Positions 10,899 through 22,009 of a stretch of DNA of 64,000 nucleotides are shown here, one piece after another. The position numbers were made by a program, and so were the translations under genes. This DNA comes from Episyrphus balteatus (taxonomy: Eukaryota; Arthropoda; Insecta; Diptera; Syrphidae): the NCBI RefSeq assembly GCF_945859705.1, contig NC_079134.1:164707718-164771717 (forward strand), in the 5' to 3' direction. The notes below the pieces were generated by a model that saw only the letters and a list, made by a program, of their open reading frames with translations, made no database searches and was not told the DNA's origin. Position 1 is the first letter of the stretch. The number at the start of each line of letters is the position of its first letter.

Positions 10899-12631
10899 AT
10901 GCGAATGGTAATAATTCCTTTTTGGTTCCTTGCCAAAAAATTGTGTGATTTATAATATATTAACAAGTGTTTGAAAAAAAACGACGGAAAAACCATCTTT
11001 TCTTCTTTATGCCTTGACTATCTAAAGTGTTTGAAATTTAAATTACAATCTTGCATGATGGAACTCACAAAAAGTGTAGCAAAACTTAAGTGCAATTCGC
11101 AATGCGCAATGCAATAATATCGAAAGTGAAATTGCAAGCAAAACGTGAAAGTGAAATGAATGATGAATTGGATTACCTCACATTTGTGCAACCACAATAT
11201 TGCAATAGAGTTTTGTAAGACATTAAAAAAGCATATAGAAGAAAGGATACCACAACGAACCACTTCAAGTGTGACTCCTCGGGCCGCTTTTGTTTATTTC
11301 TTTCTTTATTTCCGTGTTTACTCTGCATAATTAATAGTTGCTTTTATCTTTTGATTTATAAATGTCTTCATCATGTCTAATATTTATTGCTTTTTCTTTG
11401 CAGTTCATTATACCTTGTCTCGCACTATGCGTGGCATTGGCTAGCGGTGGAGCAGTTGACAAATCAGCTTCAGAATCCGACACAAAGTCAGAAGCTGCCG
11501 CTCCCAATGAGGAATCAAAGAACGTGGAAAAACGTGGATTATATCTCGGCGATTATGGTGGTCATTCATATGGGGGTCATTCTTATGGTGGTCATCATGA
11601 ACATCACGAACACATTAAGACCATAACAATTGAAAAGAAGGTCCCAGTACCCTACACTGTGACCAAACATGTTCCTTACACGGTGGAAAAGAAGGTGCCC
11701 TATGAGGTCAAAGTTCATGTTCCACAACCCTACTATGTAGAGAAAAAGGTGCCAGTACATGTTAAGGAATACGTTAAGGTCCCAGTTCATGTACCCAAAC
11801 CATATATTGTTGAAAAGAAGGTACCCTATGAAGTCAAATACCCTGTAGACAAACCCTATGAAGTTAAGGTGCACGTACCTCAACCCTATGAAGTGATCAA
11901 GAAGATTCCATATGAAGTCAAGGTCCCAGTACCACAACCCTACGAAGTTATCAAGAAAATCCCATATGAAGTGAAAGTAGAGGTCCCAGTACCAAAACCA
12001 TATGAAGTCATCAAAAAGGTACCATATGAAGTCAAGGTCCCAGTTGAGAAGCCATACCCCGTTGAGGTGCCAAAACCATACCCAGTCGAAGTTGAGAAAC
12101 CCTATCCAGTTGTGGTTGAAAAGAAGGTCCCATATGAGGTGAAAGTACCAGTTGATAGGCCATACAAGGTGTACGTCGAGAAACCATATCCCGTTCATGT
12201 AAAGGTTCCAGTTCCACAGCCATATGCTGTCGAGAAGAAGGTTCCATATACTGTTGAAAAGCCAGTCCCATATGAAGTCAAAGTTCCAATCGATAAACCA
12301 TATCCCGTTTATTCAGAGGTAAAGGTGCCAATTCATAAGGAAATTCCAATTGCTGAGAAATATCCAGTTGAAGTGCCAATTTTCAAAAAAGAAGAACACC
12401 ATTCCTCATATCATTCTCATGGACATCATGAATAGTGAGTTTATTATCAAAACAAAAATTACAGAAAAAACATTTTTTTAAGGACGAAGGGCGACTGAAA
12501 ATTATTGATATCAAAAAGAACACCTAAGAATCCTTTTATTTTTTTTTTCTTTTTTGTTTCTCCCAAATATTCTCTTTTTTTTTCTCCAAATTAGCCCTTC
12601 ATACTCTTCTCATTCCTCCTACTACCATTAA
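10899..12631 (+). CDS. secreted Pro/Val/Lys/Tyr-repeat protein, cuticle or matrix type
   Basis: Join of 10899-10907, 11404-12434 and 12595-12631, about 358 residues. Exon 1 encodes only Met-Arg-Met. Exon 2 completes a signal peptide (FIIPCLALCVALASGG), followed by an acidic/Ser-rich stretch ending in a Lys-Arg cleavage site (residues 46-47). Then come Gly-Gly-His-Ser-Tyr repeats (about 55-66), a His-rich stretch, and roughly 250 residues built from KK(V/I)PYEVKVPV and KPYPVEV units; (V/I)PYEVK occurs seven times. The tail is Ser/His/Tyr-rich (HHSSYHSHGHHE), and exon 3 adds YPSYSSHSSYYH before TAA. This design is typical of low-complexity secreted proteins of insect cuticle, eggshell or peritrophic matrix, where Tyr and Lys may be cross-linked. 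The insect Vajk proteins have a similar Val/Tyr/Lys-rich style, but I cannot confirm orthology and give no symbol. Codon third positions vary between repeat units, showing selection on the protein. Confidence 0.9.
10908..11403 (+). other. intron 1, phase 0
   Basis: The donor GTAATA follows ATGCGAATG, and the acceptor TTTTTCTTTGCAG ends at 11403. It separates a three-codon first coding exon from the rest of the signal peptide, a common layout for insect cuticle-protein genes. The reading frame is kept (phase 0). The ATG at 11362 lies inside this intron and is not the start: its first 14 codons include the pyrimidine tract and the CAG. Confidence 0.78.
11629..12375 (+). repeat. in-frame coding repeats of the matrix protein
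   Basis: Imperfect tandem units of about 30-60 bases encode PYEVK, KPYPVEV, PQPYEVIKK and KKVPV blocks. The middle part (about 11840-12040) has the closest repeats, with IKK(I/V)PYEVK units about 60 bases apart, suggesting recent expansion by unequal exchange. The repeats also create long open frames on the opposite strand. Confidence 0.85.
12435..12594 (+). other. intron 2, overlapping an in-frame stop
   Basis: The donor GTGAGT starts at 12435, after GAATA. A long pyrimidine-rich tract leads to the acceptor CTCCAAATTAG ending at 12594. Splicing turns TA|G into TA|C (Tyr) and removes the TAG stop at 12433-12435. The next exon then reads PSYSSHSSYYH and stops, matching the Ser/Tyr/His-rich composition of the tail. 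An unspliced transcript would end 12 residues earlier. Confidence 0.82.
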
Positions 12632-12962
12632 CAAAACAAAAAAACCCTAAAAAAACTCATACCAAAACCCTAAAAAAAAATATTCGATTAAGAATGATGA
12701 AATTCTGTCCCGGAAGTGGGGCACATGATGTGTGCTTGCAGTATTTTTAATATATGTGTACTTCCATTCGACGTTGAGCTGACTTAAAAAGTGGTTTTTT
12801 GTTTTATAGAAATTAAGATTGTTTAAGTATTTTATAGAACAAAATACCATTATCTGTATTATAAACCAAATGTGTTATACTTTTATTAAATATTTTATGT
12901 ATTTAAACGAGATGATGATAAAAACGAAAATAATTATAAATTTTTTATAGATTAAACGAAAA

Positions 12963-12968
12963 AATAAA
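12963..12968 (+). terminator. candidate poly(A) signal
   Basis: AATAAA about 330 bases past the TAA stop, followed by a T-rich stretch. An alternative ATTAAA lies at 12885-12890. The choice cannot be settled from sequence. Confidence 0.35.
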
Positions 12969-12998
12969 AAAAAAATTAAATTTGTTTTTTTATTTTTT

Positions 12999-13578
12999 TT
13001 CGAAAATGATCTTCGAAACAGTTGAAATAAAGGTAAGTAGATATTATTCACCTTATACCATCTAACTTTACAGTTTCGAACTTTAAAAATCTCATAAATC
13101 TTATTTCTGAAGTTTTCTCTTTTTCGAAATTAATGTCTAGTACAAAAATATTTTTCGAAGTTCAATGTTTGTATTGAAAATTATTTTCGCTTTTATACCT
13201 TTCAAATTTAAGCTAAATTGGTAAAAATCTAATGTAAATTAAGCAAATACAGGATAATTTCGAAAATTCGAACATAACTTGCTCATTCAATTCGTAGTCC
13301 AAATAATTTTTTTTTTACAAATTCTAATTATTTTGTCCTTATTTATTATTTTATGTACTAATTTTCAAAGTTTGAACATTACAAAGCAAAGAAATTCGAA
13401 TAAAACCTAGTTTTCATATACTTTTCGATTTTGGTTTTTCGAACTCACTAAAAAGTTGCTTTAGAATATGGTTTCTGATATATTTCTTCTCAATTATAAA
13501 TAAACTAGCAAATGACAGTTTTTCCTAGCATTTTAAAGTAATTTGAGCTTCGAAATAAATTTCGAAGTAATATTCGAA
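12999..13578. repeat. cluster of twelve TTCGAA palindromes
   Basis: TTCGAA starts at 12999, 13012, 13075, 13123, 13154, 13259, 13267, 13395, 13438, 13549, 13561 and 13573, mostly within TTTCGAA or TTCGAAA. The stretch has no coding potential and lies directly 3' of the matrix-protein gene. It could be a binding-site cluster, a repeat relic or subterminal repeats of an unrecognised element. Confidence 0.7.
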
Positions 13579-13639
13579 AATTCACAAAAATGATAAAATT
13601 ACCAAATTTAACATCAACATTACACAATCAACATCAAAA

Positions 13640-14350
13640 ACCAGTCCAATAGCAGGAAGCATCACATCGCATCTTACTTGAAACTAGTTGTTGTTCAATG
13701 TTTCGTTTTTTCTTCTCTATAAGATAGTGAAAGCGAAATCATATGGTTATTGCGGTAGGTTTGAACTTTTGTTTTCAAGATTGCCCCACTCGAATGAAGG
13801 AAGTTAAAATCGAAAAAAACACGGGGCAACGCGCGCTCTTGAGCTGCAATTAATTGTGACGATAGACAGTCCGGTCCAGCTGGTGTGCGGAGCGGCGCGG
13901 CGGCTATTATTCCCATTTTCGATTATGCAATTTTTAAGCCGCTAGTCGCGCTAGTCAGTAGTTGCGTCACGATATGGTTTTTTGTTGTAAGAAAGATAAC
14001 AACAACAAAAATTGGTTAAAACAAAAAAAGAAAAACACCACAAGACCGAAACAATGTTTTGCTATTTTTTTGCCTTTTCTTTTGCGTCATCAAATTATCG
14101 ACTTTTGCAGCAATTTAAATCAGCAACACCATCAAAGATGATATAGAGGCATTATAGGAATATGGCACGCGTTGATAAATTATTCTGCTTGCATCACATA
14201 AAAAAATGTCTTTGACAATAGTGTGTGGCTGGTAAACTGGGTAAAGTGACAGGTTTACCAAAGAGTTACAACTACTGCAAGGTACTTATTGTTGTTTTGC
14301 AAAAAACATAACAACGTGAAGTGTCACTTTTGATGAGAGATTGAGATGTC
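13640..14350. other. less AT-rich patch, possible promoter or enhancer
   Basis: This patch has far more G and C than its surroundings (for example GGAGCGGCGCGGCGGC near 13888) and no convincing ORF. It includes an initiator-like TCAGTA at 13955-13960 on the plus strand without a TATA box. It may be a distal control region or a TATA-less promoter. Confidence 0.3.
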
Positions 14351-14359
14351 AAGTGAAGA

Positions 14360-17300
14360 TAGATATGGAAAATTGAAATATTATCGCAATTATTACTTCA
14401 TGCAAAGTTTTTTTTTAATTTAGAAAGAAAATTGCTTTATAAGATTTGCTAAGGTGGTAAGCAATCATCAAAGTGATGTATTGAGAGGAAGGGAATATTT
14501 TTGATGTTTTTCAATTTTTGATAGAAAAATGATTTAGAGCATGAAGACAAATTAATGTTGCGCCAGATTAAACATTAATATTACTTGTGGTTGAAATATT
14601 AATTAGTTGGTTATAAATGCGGAACGAATTTAATTATATTAACAAACTTTATTCAGTGGTTTTGTGGACTTTTGGTTTTGAGAAAAATAGCAAAAAAGTT
14701 TACAAGAAATTAACAACCCGAGACAAGCATCTGATCAATTCGTAGTAATTTGTTAGGCATTTATTTTTTGTTATGTGATCAACCGAATTGTTAATTTTTA
14801 ATCGACTGGTATTGCTTTTGTTTTGTTTTAGGTTTGTATTTTGTTTATTGTTTTCGTGATATATTTATAAAAAAAAGCAAAATTTAAATATTCTTAAATT
14901 TTTGATTTTTATTTTATTTCTGTTTATTTATTAACACTGACGTCAAGAATATTTTGTTCAATTATTGTGTTTCTTTAATTTCAGTTAGGGTGTGTTGTAT
15001 GTTGGCAACTAATCTAACTCTCATTATTTGCAAGCTACCCATGTACACTGTGGCGAATACTTGCCCTTTTTTCTTTTTTTTTTTTTTTTTTTTTAACTGT
15101 ATGTACAAGAAGTGGGCTAGAAGGCGGTTGATGAAGCTAGAAAATTTAGGCTCATGCAATCTGGCCATATGACATAGTTTATAGTATTTTTTAATGCTGA
15201 ATGGAATCAGACCGGAAATGACAACTCCATTTTATGAAGAGATGAATATATTTTATTAGGGTGACCGGGATTAATAATGACAGGTATTAAAAGTAACAGC
15301 TTAAAAAAATATTCTTCCTCTTAGAGTTAAGAATTTGCGTGCGAATTTTCCATCTCCTTCAGTTGAAAATGACAATAATAAAGGTAGTTCTTAGTGTGAT
15401 GCCAAGGCAAAGCACTTTTTTTTCTGAATGTCTTGCTTTGAAGTGCATTTGTATTTTGAATACATTTTTTGTTTTTTGAAAATTTTAAATTTAATTAACA
15501 TAATCGCTTCCATACGAGAACAGAGAGAAAAAAAAAACGGTTTTATGAGTGACTAAAACCAATTTTTTAAAAGAAAAGTACCTACTGTTATTTAAACTAA
15601 ATACGCTTTATAGAAACCGTTGAACATAGTAAAATAGCATATTTTGTTTTGTGTAAAAAAAAAAAAAGTAATACTGTTATTTTTTTTTAAATGTTTGTCC
15701 ACTTTGACAACGATTTTAGACAAAAAAGTACTTGCACTAAAACTTGTTATTTTAAATTAATTAATATATATATATTATACTTCTAAGAGATAATTACATA
15801 TTTCCAAATTAAACGTATTAAAAAAAAAAATTGGTAAGACCCCTTAAATCGGTTGAAAATTGCCGACGGTAGAAATTCTCTAGTTAGGTCCAGATTTTAG
15901 GGGTGTAATCGGTGGAACAAGCCTTAAAAAACGTGATAGGTCTAGGACCTAGTATTTTTAAGTGTTAAACAGTGTAGTTAATAATTCAAAAATTTTAATT
16001 GTTGTCTATTTTAAAATTTGGACCTTATTTGCCAAAGTAAAAAGTTTAGGACCTTGTATCAAAGTAATGGTATGATGGACCAATATACGCCTTAAAAAGT
16101 ATTTGGTACGATATTATGTGTGAAATGAGAAATGTCATTGGATTGGGTCTTTTAGCAAGACAATGACCCAAAATTAAGTGGTATACGCAGGGCAGTAAAA
16201 ACGGTGTTAGAAAAAATAACAATGTTAGAGTCATTTATTGTCCACCGCAGTTACCCTACGTACGTTATATATGTTTGTATATGAGCCCAAAAGTTAATTT
16301 GAAGGAAATCGCAAAAATCTAGAAAATGTCTGAAGTGCAAACAAAGATATAAAAAAGAGTCTGTTTGTTATACATACATTAACATAACAATTTTTTTTTT
16401 GTTCATTAAAATTTTCATCGAATAGACGAATATGAGTTAAATACATTCTTCACCAAATATTATTTTTATTTCATTGGAATAATTGATGTATGTCAAGCTT
16501 AATTAACTAAAAATATGTATTCAGGTTCGTACGTCAGCTCTTTTGTTTAAGTATAGTCGATAAAATAAATTTGTAAAATAGCAAACATAAACGACTGTAT
16601 TACAATATAGGAGCATTGAAAAAGTATATAAGTATTTGATTTGATTTTGCATAATGCTCTTCAATGTTTCTTATTCCCAATAAAGCCGTTTATATTTGTT
16701 TTATTTTTTTAGTAATATCTATCAGCAAGCAACTAAAAAAATGCAATGATTTTATCATCGATCTCCAGTTCATCTCTTATAACACAAAATCAATTGCATA
16801 CTTCGGGGAGCTTTATTAACTTATCAATCATAGCCTAATGTCTTACAATAGTTTTTTGTTTTGAATGAATTAAGCAAACAGTGAACTCTATTCAAAGTCT
16901 ACATTCTTTCATATTACTTTTTCTAGGCAACATTTCTGAAATCCAAAATTCACTGTGTTCAGAGTTAAAGTTCATTTTAAAATTTATTTAAATTCAGTTC
17001 TGATGAACTGATCGATTGTAAAAGTAATTAAAATGTTGGTTCGATAAGTAAGAAATAGTACGATTTTTTTTTAATTGCGAACTTCCCAAAATAAATTCCT
17101 TTTTAACGAGATTCTGATTTAATCTTTCCATACGAATCAAATTACGATTATTTCGAAAAAGTATTATCTTAACTGCGTACTTATCCATCTCTTAACATTA
17201 CCCAATACATTTTTGTAAATTCTTTTTTAAGTATGTCTCACTTACTTAAACGCCATTTCAATTATGTCGTGCTCCCATCACATATCGATGTTTATCTACA

Positions 17301-17390
17301 TGATTGAGCCACATATGAATTGAGCAATGATTACCCAGACATAATCCAAACTAACCCATAAAAACTATAATTATCCTTTAGATCCAATGT
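14360..17390. other. AT-rich non-coding DNA
   Basis: Poly-T/poly-A runs (a long one near 15067-15093) create short spurious frames on both strands. A second copy of the dispersed 24-bp motif is at 16525-16548. No gene seen. Confidence 0.5.
16525..16548 (+). repeat. dispersed 24-bp motif, copy 2
   Basis: GTTCGTACGT followed by CAGCTCTTTTGTTT, aligned without gaps to the copies at 1467, 55567 and 61767. Confidence 0.55.
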
Positions 17391-17399
17391 TCTTGTGCA

Positions 17400-18130
17400 C
17401 ATTACGCGTAATATTACCAATATGCATGCATTGATAGCTGCATCATCATCATCTAGCAGCTGTGATTATCCTTTTTCTTTCGCCAGAAATCCCCCAAAAA
17501 CTAAAACAAAAGATAATAAAAAAAAGGTAAAGTTGCAAACTGATATTTAAAGATGATGGCTCGAGCACCTTCGCATGTCTTCCAAAAATAAAAACCAGCG
17601 CAATTTGTGTATACATAAAGGTAGGCTAATCGTTGATTTATCAGCTCCTTACAAATGCAACGAACAAATTGCATTTCCGTTTAAAATAAATTCGCCGTCA
17701 TCGTGGTGCGTCCGTCGTTGGTTGGTTGCTTCATCGTTGATCTTCATACCTTCTAACTTCTGCGTAGCTTTTTGGTCTTTTCTGAAAGATGGATACTGAA
17801 ATAAAAGAGTGTGGATACAGAGCTGGAAGCACGAATGGAGTGTGGATCATGTGCCGATCATAATCAATGCGATCGAGATGTCTAATTAAAACACGAGTAG
17901 TCTGACGTGCGATTTGATTCCATTTTGGCTGCTATAAAGGCCGTAAGTGCTGCTCAAGGGGAGTCCAGTATGGCGGTGTTTTTTTTGTTTTTCTGGATGA
18001 CCATGATGCAATTAGGAAATAACACCGCCCAAAGGCGCCTCATGGTGAATTCTTATTGTCTTGTAGTTTTTGTATTATTTCGATCAAAAAAATGATCTGG
18101 ACCATGGAGGTTATAAGTACTTTTATGATG
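17400..18130. other. less AT-rich unique patch
   Basis: Mixed-composition DNA with CATCATCATC and CAGCTG motifs. The short frames 17575-17799 and 17907-18095 show no domain or splice context. It may be regulatory. Confidence 0.3.
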
Positions 18131-18870
18131 GTTGTTGCAGCTGATGGGAACGCAATAATTTTGATGCTGTTGGGATATAGAATGTGTGCCTATATGTAAT
18201 TCTTTCTGATGGTAAAATTGTTCTCGATGATTCGCTGAAACATATATAGATTTATACCAAATTGTGAATAGAAAAGCTAAAGATTACTAATTTAAGTAAA
18301 TAGAATAGAAGGACAAAATTTGAATAGCCAGTTAAAACTCGCGAGGTTATAAATAAAAATAAATGCAATTTACTATTATTCCCGCACATTGCTTTTTTCA
18401 TTTCATCTAACATTTGAATGCTATGAAAAAAAAAACGAAAGAGTTGACTAGCAAACTTGAGACAGACAGAATAGAATACATAATTACCATTCTTTAAAAT
18501 GTTTTATTACTTGCTCAAGAGATAGACTTGTTTTAGAGTCAAAAAATAGTTTGGAGGATTTTTTTTAAAACCAAAAAATAGATACAAATAGCAAATAATG
18601 TTTGTAAGTCGACAGTAAAAATGGTAACGAAAATGCAAAAAAAAAAAAATATTATCAAAAATTATGTTAAAGTCAAAATTAATATAAATGAAATGAAATG
18701 AATAAATACTTCGAAAAAGCATGAATGAAAGAAATGAAAGAAATAACTAAAACAATTGTTTTTGGCTAAGAAAAATAGAAAGTGAACTGTGAACTAAAAA
18801 TATGCGGAGACTTCTAGTTTAAATCTTTTACATTTGTTATTTTCTATTATAGAACTGTGTACTCCAAAAC

Positions 18871-19259
18871 CACAGTACACATAAAAAGGTAATATATTCC
18901 GAACTGACATTGGTCGCCAGATTGTCAAAACATGACACTTTGGCGACCAATGTCAGCTATCGAATTCTTAATTGTTTAAAAACCGACGAAAAACGCACAA
19001 AAACCGATAAACCACGCACACCACTAATTTTTAAACAATTATTTACCATTTTCCGCGATGAAACAAGAAGAAAATTTGTTATTTTTCAATTTATAATATT
19101 TTTAAATGACATTTTATAAATTAAAACAAAAACAAATTTCCTGTTTACTGCGATTGAAATATTATAAAAATTAAAGGCCGACCTGACAGATTGGTGCCCA
19201 TTTTTGACAAACAAATTTTGACAACGTTCGGAATATATTACCTTATTATGTGTACTGTG
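18871..19259. mobile_element. 389-bp MITE with 9-bp target duplication
   Basis: The terminal inverted repeats run from CACAGTACACATAA, with a nearby AAGGTAATATATTCCGAAC block, for about 35 bp at both ends with few differences. The exact direct repeat CTCCAAAAC flanks the element (18862-18870 and 19260-19268). A 9-bp duplication points to a Mutator-like element, but no transposase is present. Near the left end a 16-bp stem CTGACATTGGTCGCCA (18904-18919) pairs with 18941-18956. The open frame 18910-19119 inside it is not thought to be a gene. Confidence 0.8.
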
Positions 19260-19269
19260 CTCCAAAACA

Positions 19270-20430
19270 AATATAAGAATGAAATGTTTCGTTCACAATT
19301 TTATACATATTTTCTTTTTCTGAGTGTAGAATGAGTGAAGAGATGTCAATCGTTTACGGGGTTTCTTGCATTGGAAAAACAATGGTGTATAAATGACAAT
19401 CTATATTTAAACAAGACGGAGAATTATTTGAAGTTGATCCTTTGGGAAAATCTCCTTGTTAACCAATTTAAAAAATGAATTCATATTTGCTCTCTGTCAA
19501 AGTGAAATAATGCTGGGTCCGCCCAGGAATATAACATTTTTTTTTTCATTTAATTTGAAAGGGATATATAAGACCCAAATTCATTGAGTATTATTTGTCC
19601 CAAAATCAAAGAAATATTTCTAATACTGGAATTAGTATTTTTTATTCATTTTTATAAAAACAATTAGTAGGTTTGAGTCCATAAATATTTTCCTATAAAA
19701 TTCCATCTTTCAAAATATTTGAGATTTATGTCCAAGATAGCAAATTTCACATAGCTACCAAATATGAACAAGTGCTAAATTAAGAATTTCATGTTCATGA
19801 CCGTGTGCGAATTGGGTTAAATATTTAGTCGAGAATACATTTTTGACATTTAAATATACATTATGTAATATGTGCTTTTAATAATAAAAGTTATTTTGGC
19901 TGATATAGGGATATTTTTTTTTACTTGGTATATTTGAGATTTATACCTGTCAAAAAAAAATCATTTATGATTCATTTCGATGGTAGTTATACAAGTTTTT
20001 ATGTCTCACATTAATTACAAAAATGTTCCCATTTTTAAATCAATATTTGACGTAAGACTTCATCCATAAAAAAAGAATATGCGTTAGTGGACGTTAATGA
20101 AATAAAATGTAATTTGCCTCCAGGAACTCCAACGTTGCTATTTTATGAATGCAGTAGAGTAGTACAAGGTAGTAGATTCTACCATTACCCCAAGAAAACC
20201 AAAAAATCCGTTTATTTTACATTTTTCATGAATTTCGTACATCTTTAAAATCTTTGTAGTAATCCTACAATTTATTATATAAAATCATTTGGGTCTACTA
20301 TTCGTTCTTTTTTTTCCTTATCGCTTTATACCTAACGTTTTTGATTGATCTACTTCACCTACAACATCAAATGAGAAAAAAAAAATCATTTCCGAAAATT
20401 TCACAAAAAAAAAAAAAAAAACCAGACGGA
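19270..20430. other. AT-rich non-coding DNA
   Basis: No gene, TIR pair or tandem repeat was recognised. A long poly-A run is near 20405-20420. Confidence 0.5.
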
Positions 20431-20449
20431 TCCACGCTTTAATGAACAT

Positions 20450-22000
20450 TTTTTACATCCAATGTAAAAAAATTACAAAAATTTATTGATTGGCTGTGTC
20501 GAATCAAATGTTCTTGGCACTTGACGAATTCACTTTGCGATTTCCACCTGGCAAATGCACCTACATCATTAAGAGACTCATCATCATCGTCGTCATCACC
20601 AGCCAGCCCAAGCAACATTAAAATCATTATGAACTCCCGCCATTAATTAAATCGACCATCAACAAAAATTAAAAACACTCCCCGAGAGAGATGCCGATTA
20701 TTGCCAACTTGACCGCCCTGTTCACATTATTAACTGACACAAATGGACTTAAGTGTCCTTAAAGACACAACTTAATTCGTGTTTACATTGCTGCTCGCGA
20801 AAGTGATGTACAACGCGCTACAAATTACTTTGTGATTACCGGCGCGTGCCGTTGGTTTTTATTCGTCACTTGTTCCTTTAGTTAAGTAAAGTGCGCAGTG
20901 CGTCTTGTAAGTTTACACGACGAGCTGATAGCAATTTCCCTTTCGAATAATTGCGCACACACGATAATTGCACATGTGTCCAGTCCACATGAGATCATCA
21001 CTGAGCTGGGCCTCTGCGCATATGCGTTGCTCTGTACGTCTGAGCTGAAAAAGGGTTGGTGGCGTAATGACCACCTTTGGATTCCTGGCCGTGCGTTTTC
21101 GCGTTCTTCAACGTCTTTTGCGAATGGTGGGCATAGCTTGTTCATTTTTTGGCTAAAAAATCTTGGATCCCATCTCACAAAACCAACAGAGTGCAAGCAA
21201 AAACCAGCAGATGATGATGGGGTCTTCGGTTTTTGGGCCTTTTTTAAACGCGTCAAGTGCGAATTCTTGCGAATCACGTATCTGTCATTTGGATAGCTTT
21301 GATTGGAGCCTTGAAGTGTTTAATCCGAATCGATACTTCTTCCCGAAGATATATTTTGCTGATAAACAGAAGCAACAGCTATTAATCCATTGAAGCCCTG
21401 AAGCAGCACCTGTCTTCGAATAGAGCATTAGCGCGAAATCAACAACTGAAGAGAATCGGAATTGCAGTCGGACAGCCCTCAGGATGCATGCTCGCCCTTA
21501 TGTAATTTTTTTTTCTTGCATACCTGCCGAAATCTTTGTGCGGTGTCTTTTCACCTTTCGGCAACAACTAAACTACGGAGACCTCCGCTCCGTTTGGTAC
21601 TTGCCATTTGCCATTTGGATGGATGGATTCCTGTGATGGGTGCGCTGCGCGCACTGATGCACTTTTAATTATACGGATTTTAATGGGTTCAACGTGCGTT
21701 CCAATAATATGTGGCCCGTTGTATGTCCTCGTCGTCGCAAAACAAAATCATCATCCACCCGTCATTGTGTAGATGGTCATCGACGTTGTTGGTCGGGACG
21801 AGCCTTTCCGGCATGACACTGTTCCTTTCGTTTGGGTTTAATTTGAATTTTATCAGTAATTTGTCAAATTTTTGATGAAATTTATTTTCATGTTTTTGCG
21901 TTGCATTCACAATGTTGTTGCTCGCGCGCTATCATATCGACGGGTAATAGTGACCAGAAACGCACTTTTGTTTGGCGTTTAAATTTGCGCCTTATTAACT
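20450..22000. other. less AT-rich patch, candidate regulatory region
   Basis: One of the least AT-rich stretches of the window, with GCGCATATGCG, CACATGTG and many TGCGC motifs. Overlapping open frames on both strands at about 20882-21296 have no shared domain, and neither shows splice sites that would extend it. A conserved cis-regulatory module is the more likely content, but an unrecognised exon cannot be excluded. Confidence 0.35.
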
Positions 22001-22009
22001 AAATTGATG

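Noticed and set aside
11362..11403. ATG at 11362 as the start of the matrix-protein gene
   Set aside because: The following 42 bases are a pyrimidine tract ending in CAG, a splice acceptor; the upstream promoter, ATG and donor give a better signal peptide.
11566..12198. 210-codon open frame on the minus strand, Trp/Phe/Leu-rich
   Set aside because: It is the mirror of the PYEVK repeat coding region. The periodic plus-strand codons keep the opposite strand free of stops.
12032..12271. 79-codon minus-strand frame
   Set aside because: Another shadow of the coding repeat.
14954..15172. Overlapping frames through a long poly-T tract
   Set aside because: Poly-Phe and poly-Lys products of a homopolymer, not genes.
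20882..21296. Overlapping open frames of about 130 codons on both strands
   Set aside because: No domain, no promoter and no splice context, and the two compete for the same DNA. Regional composition explains the lack of stops.
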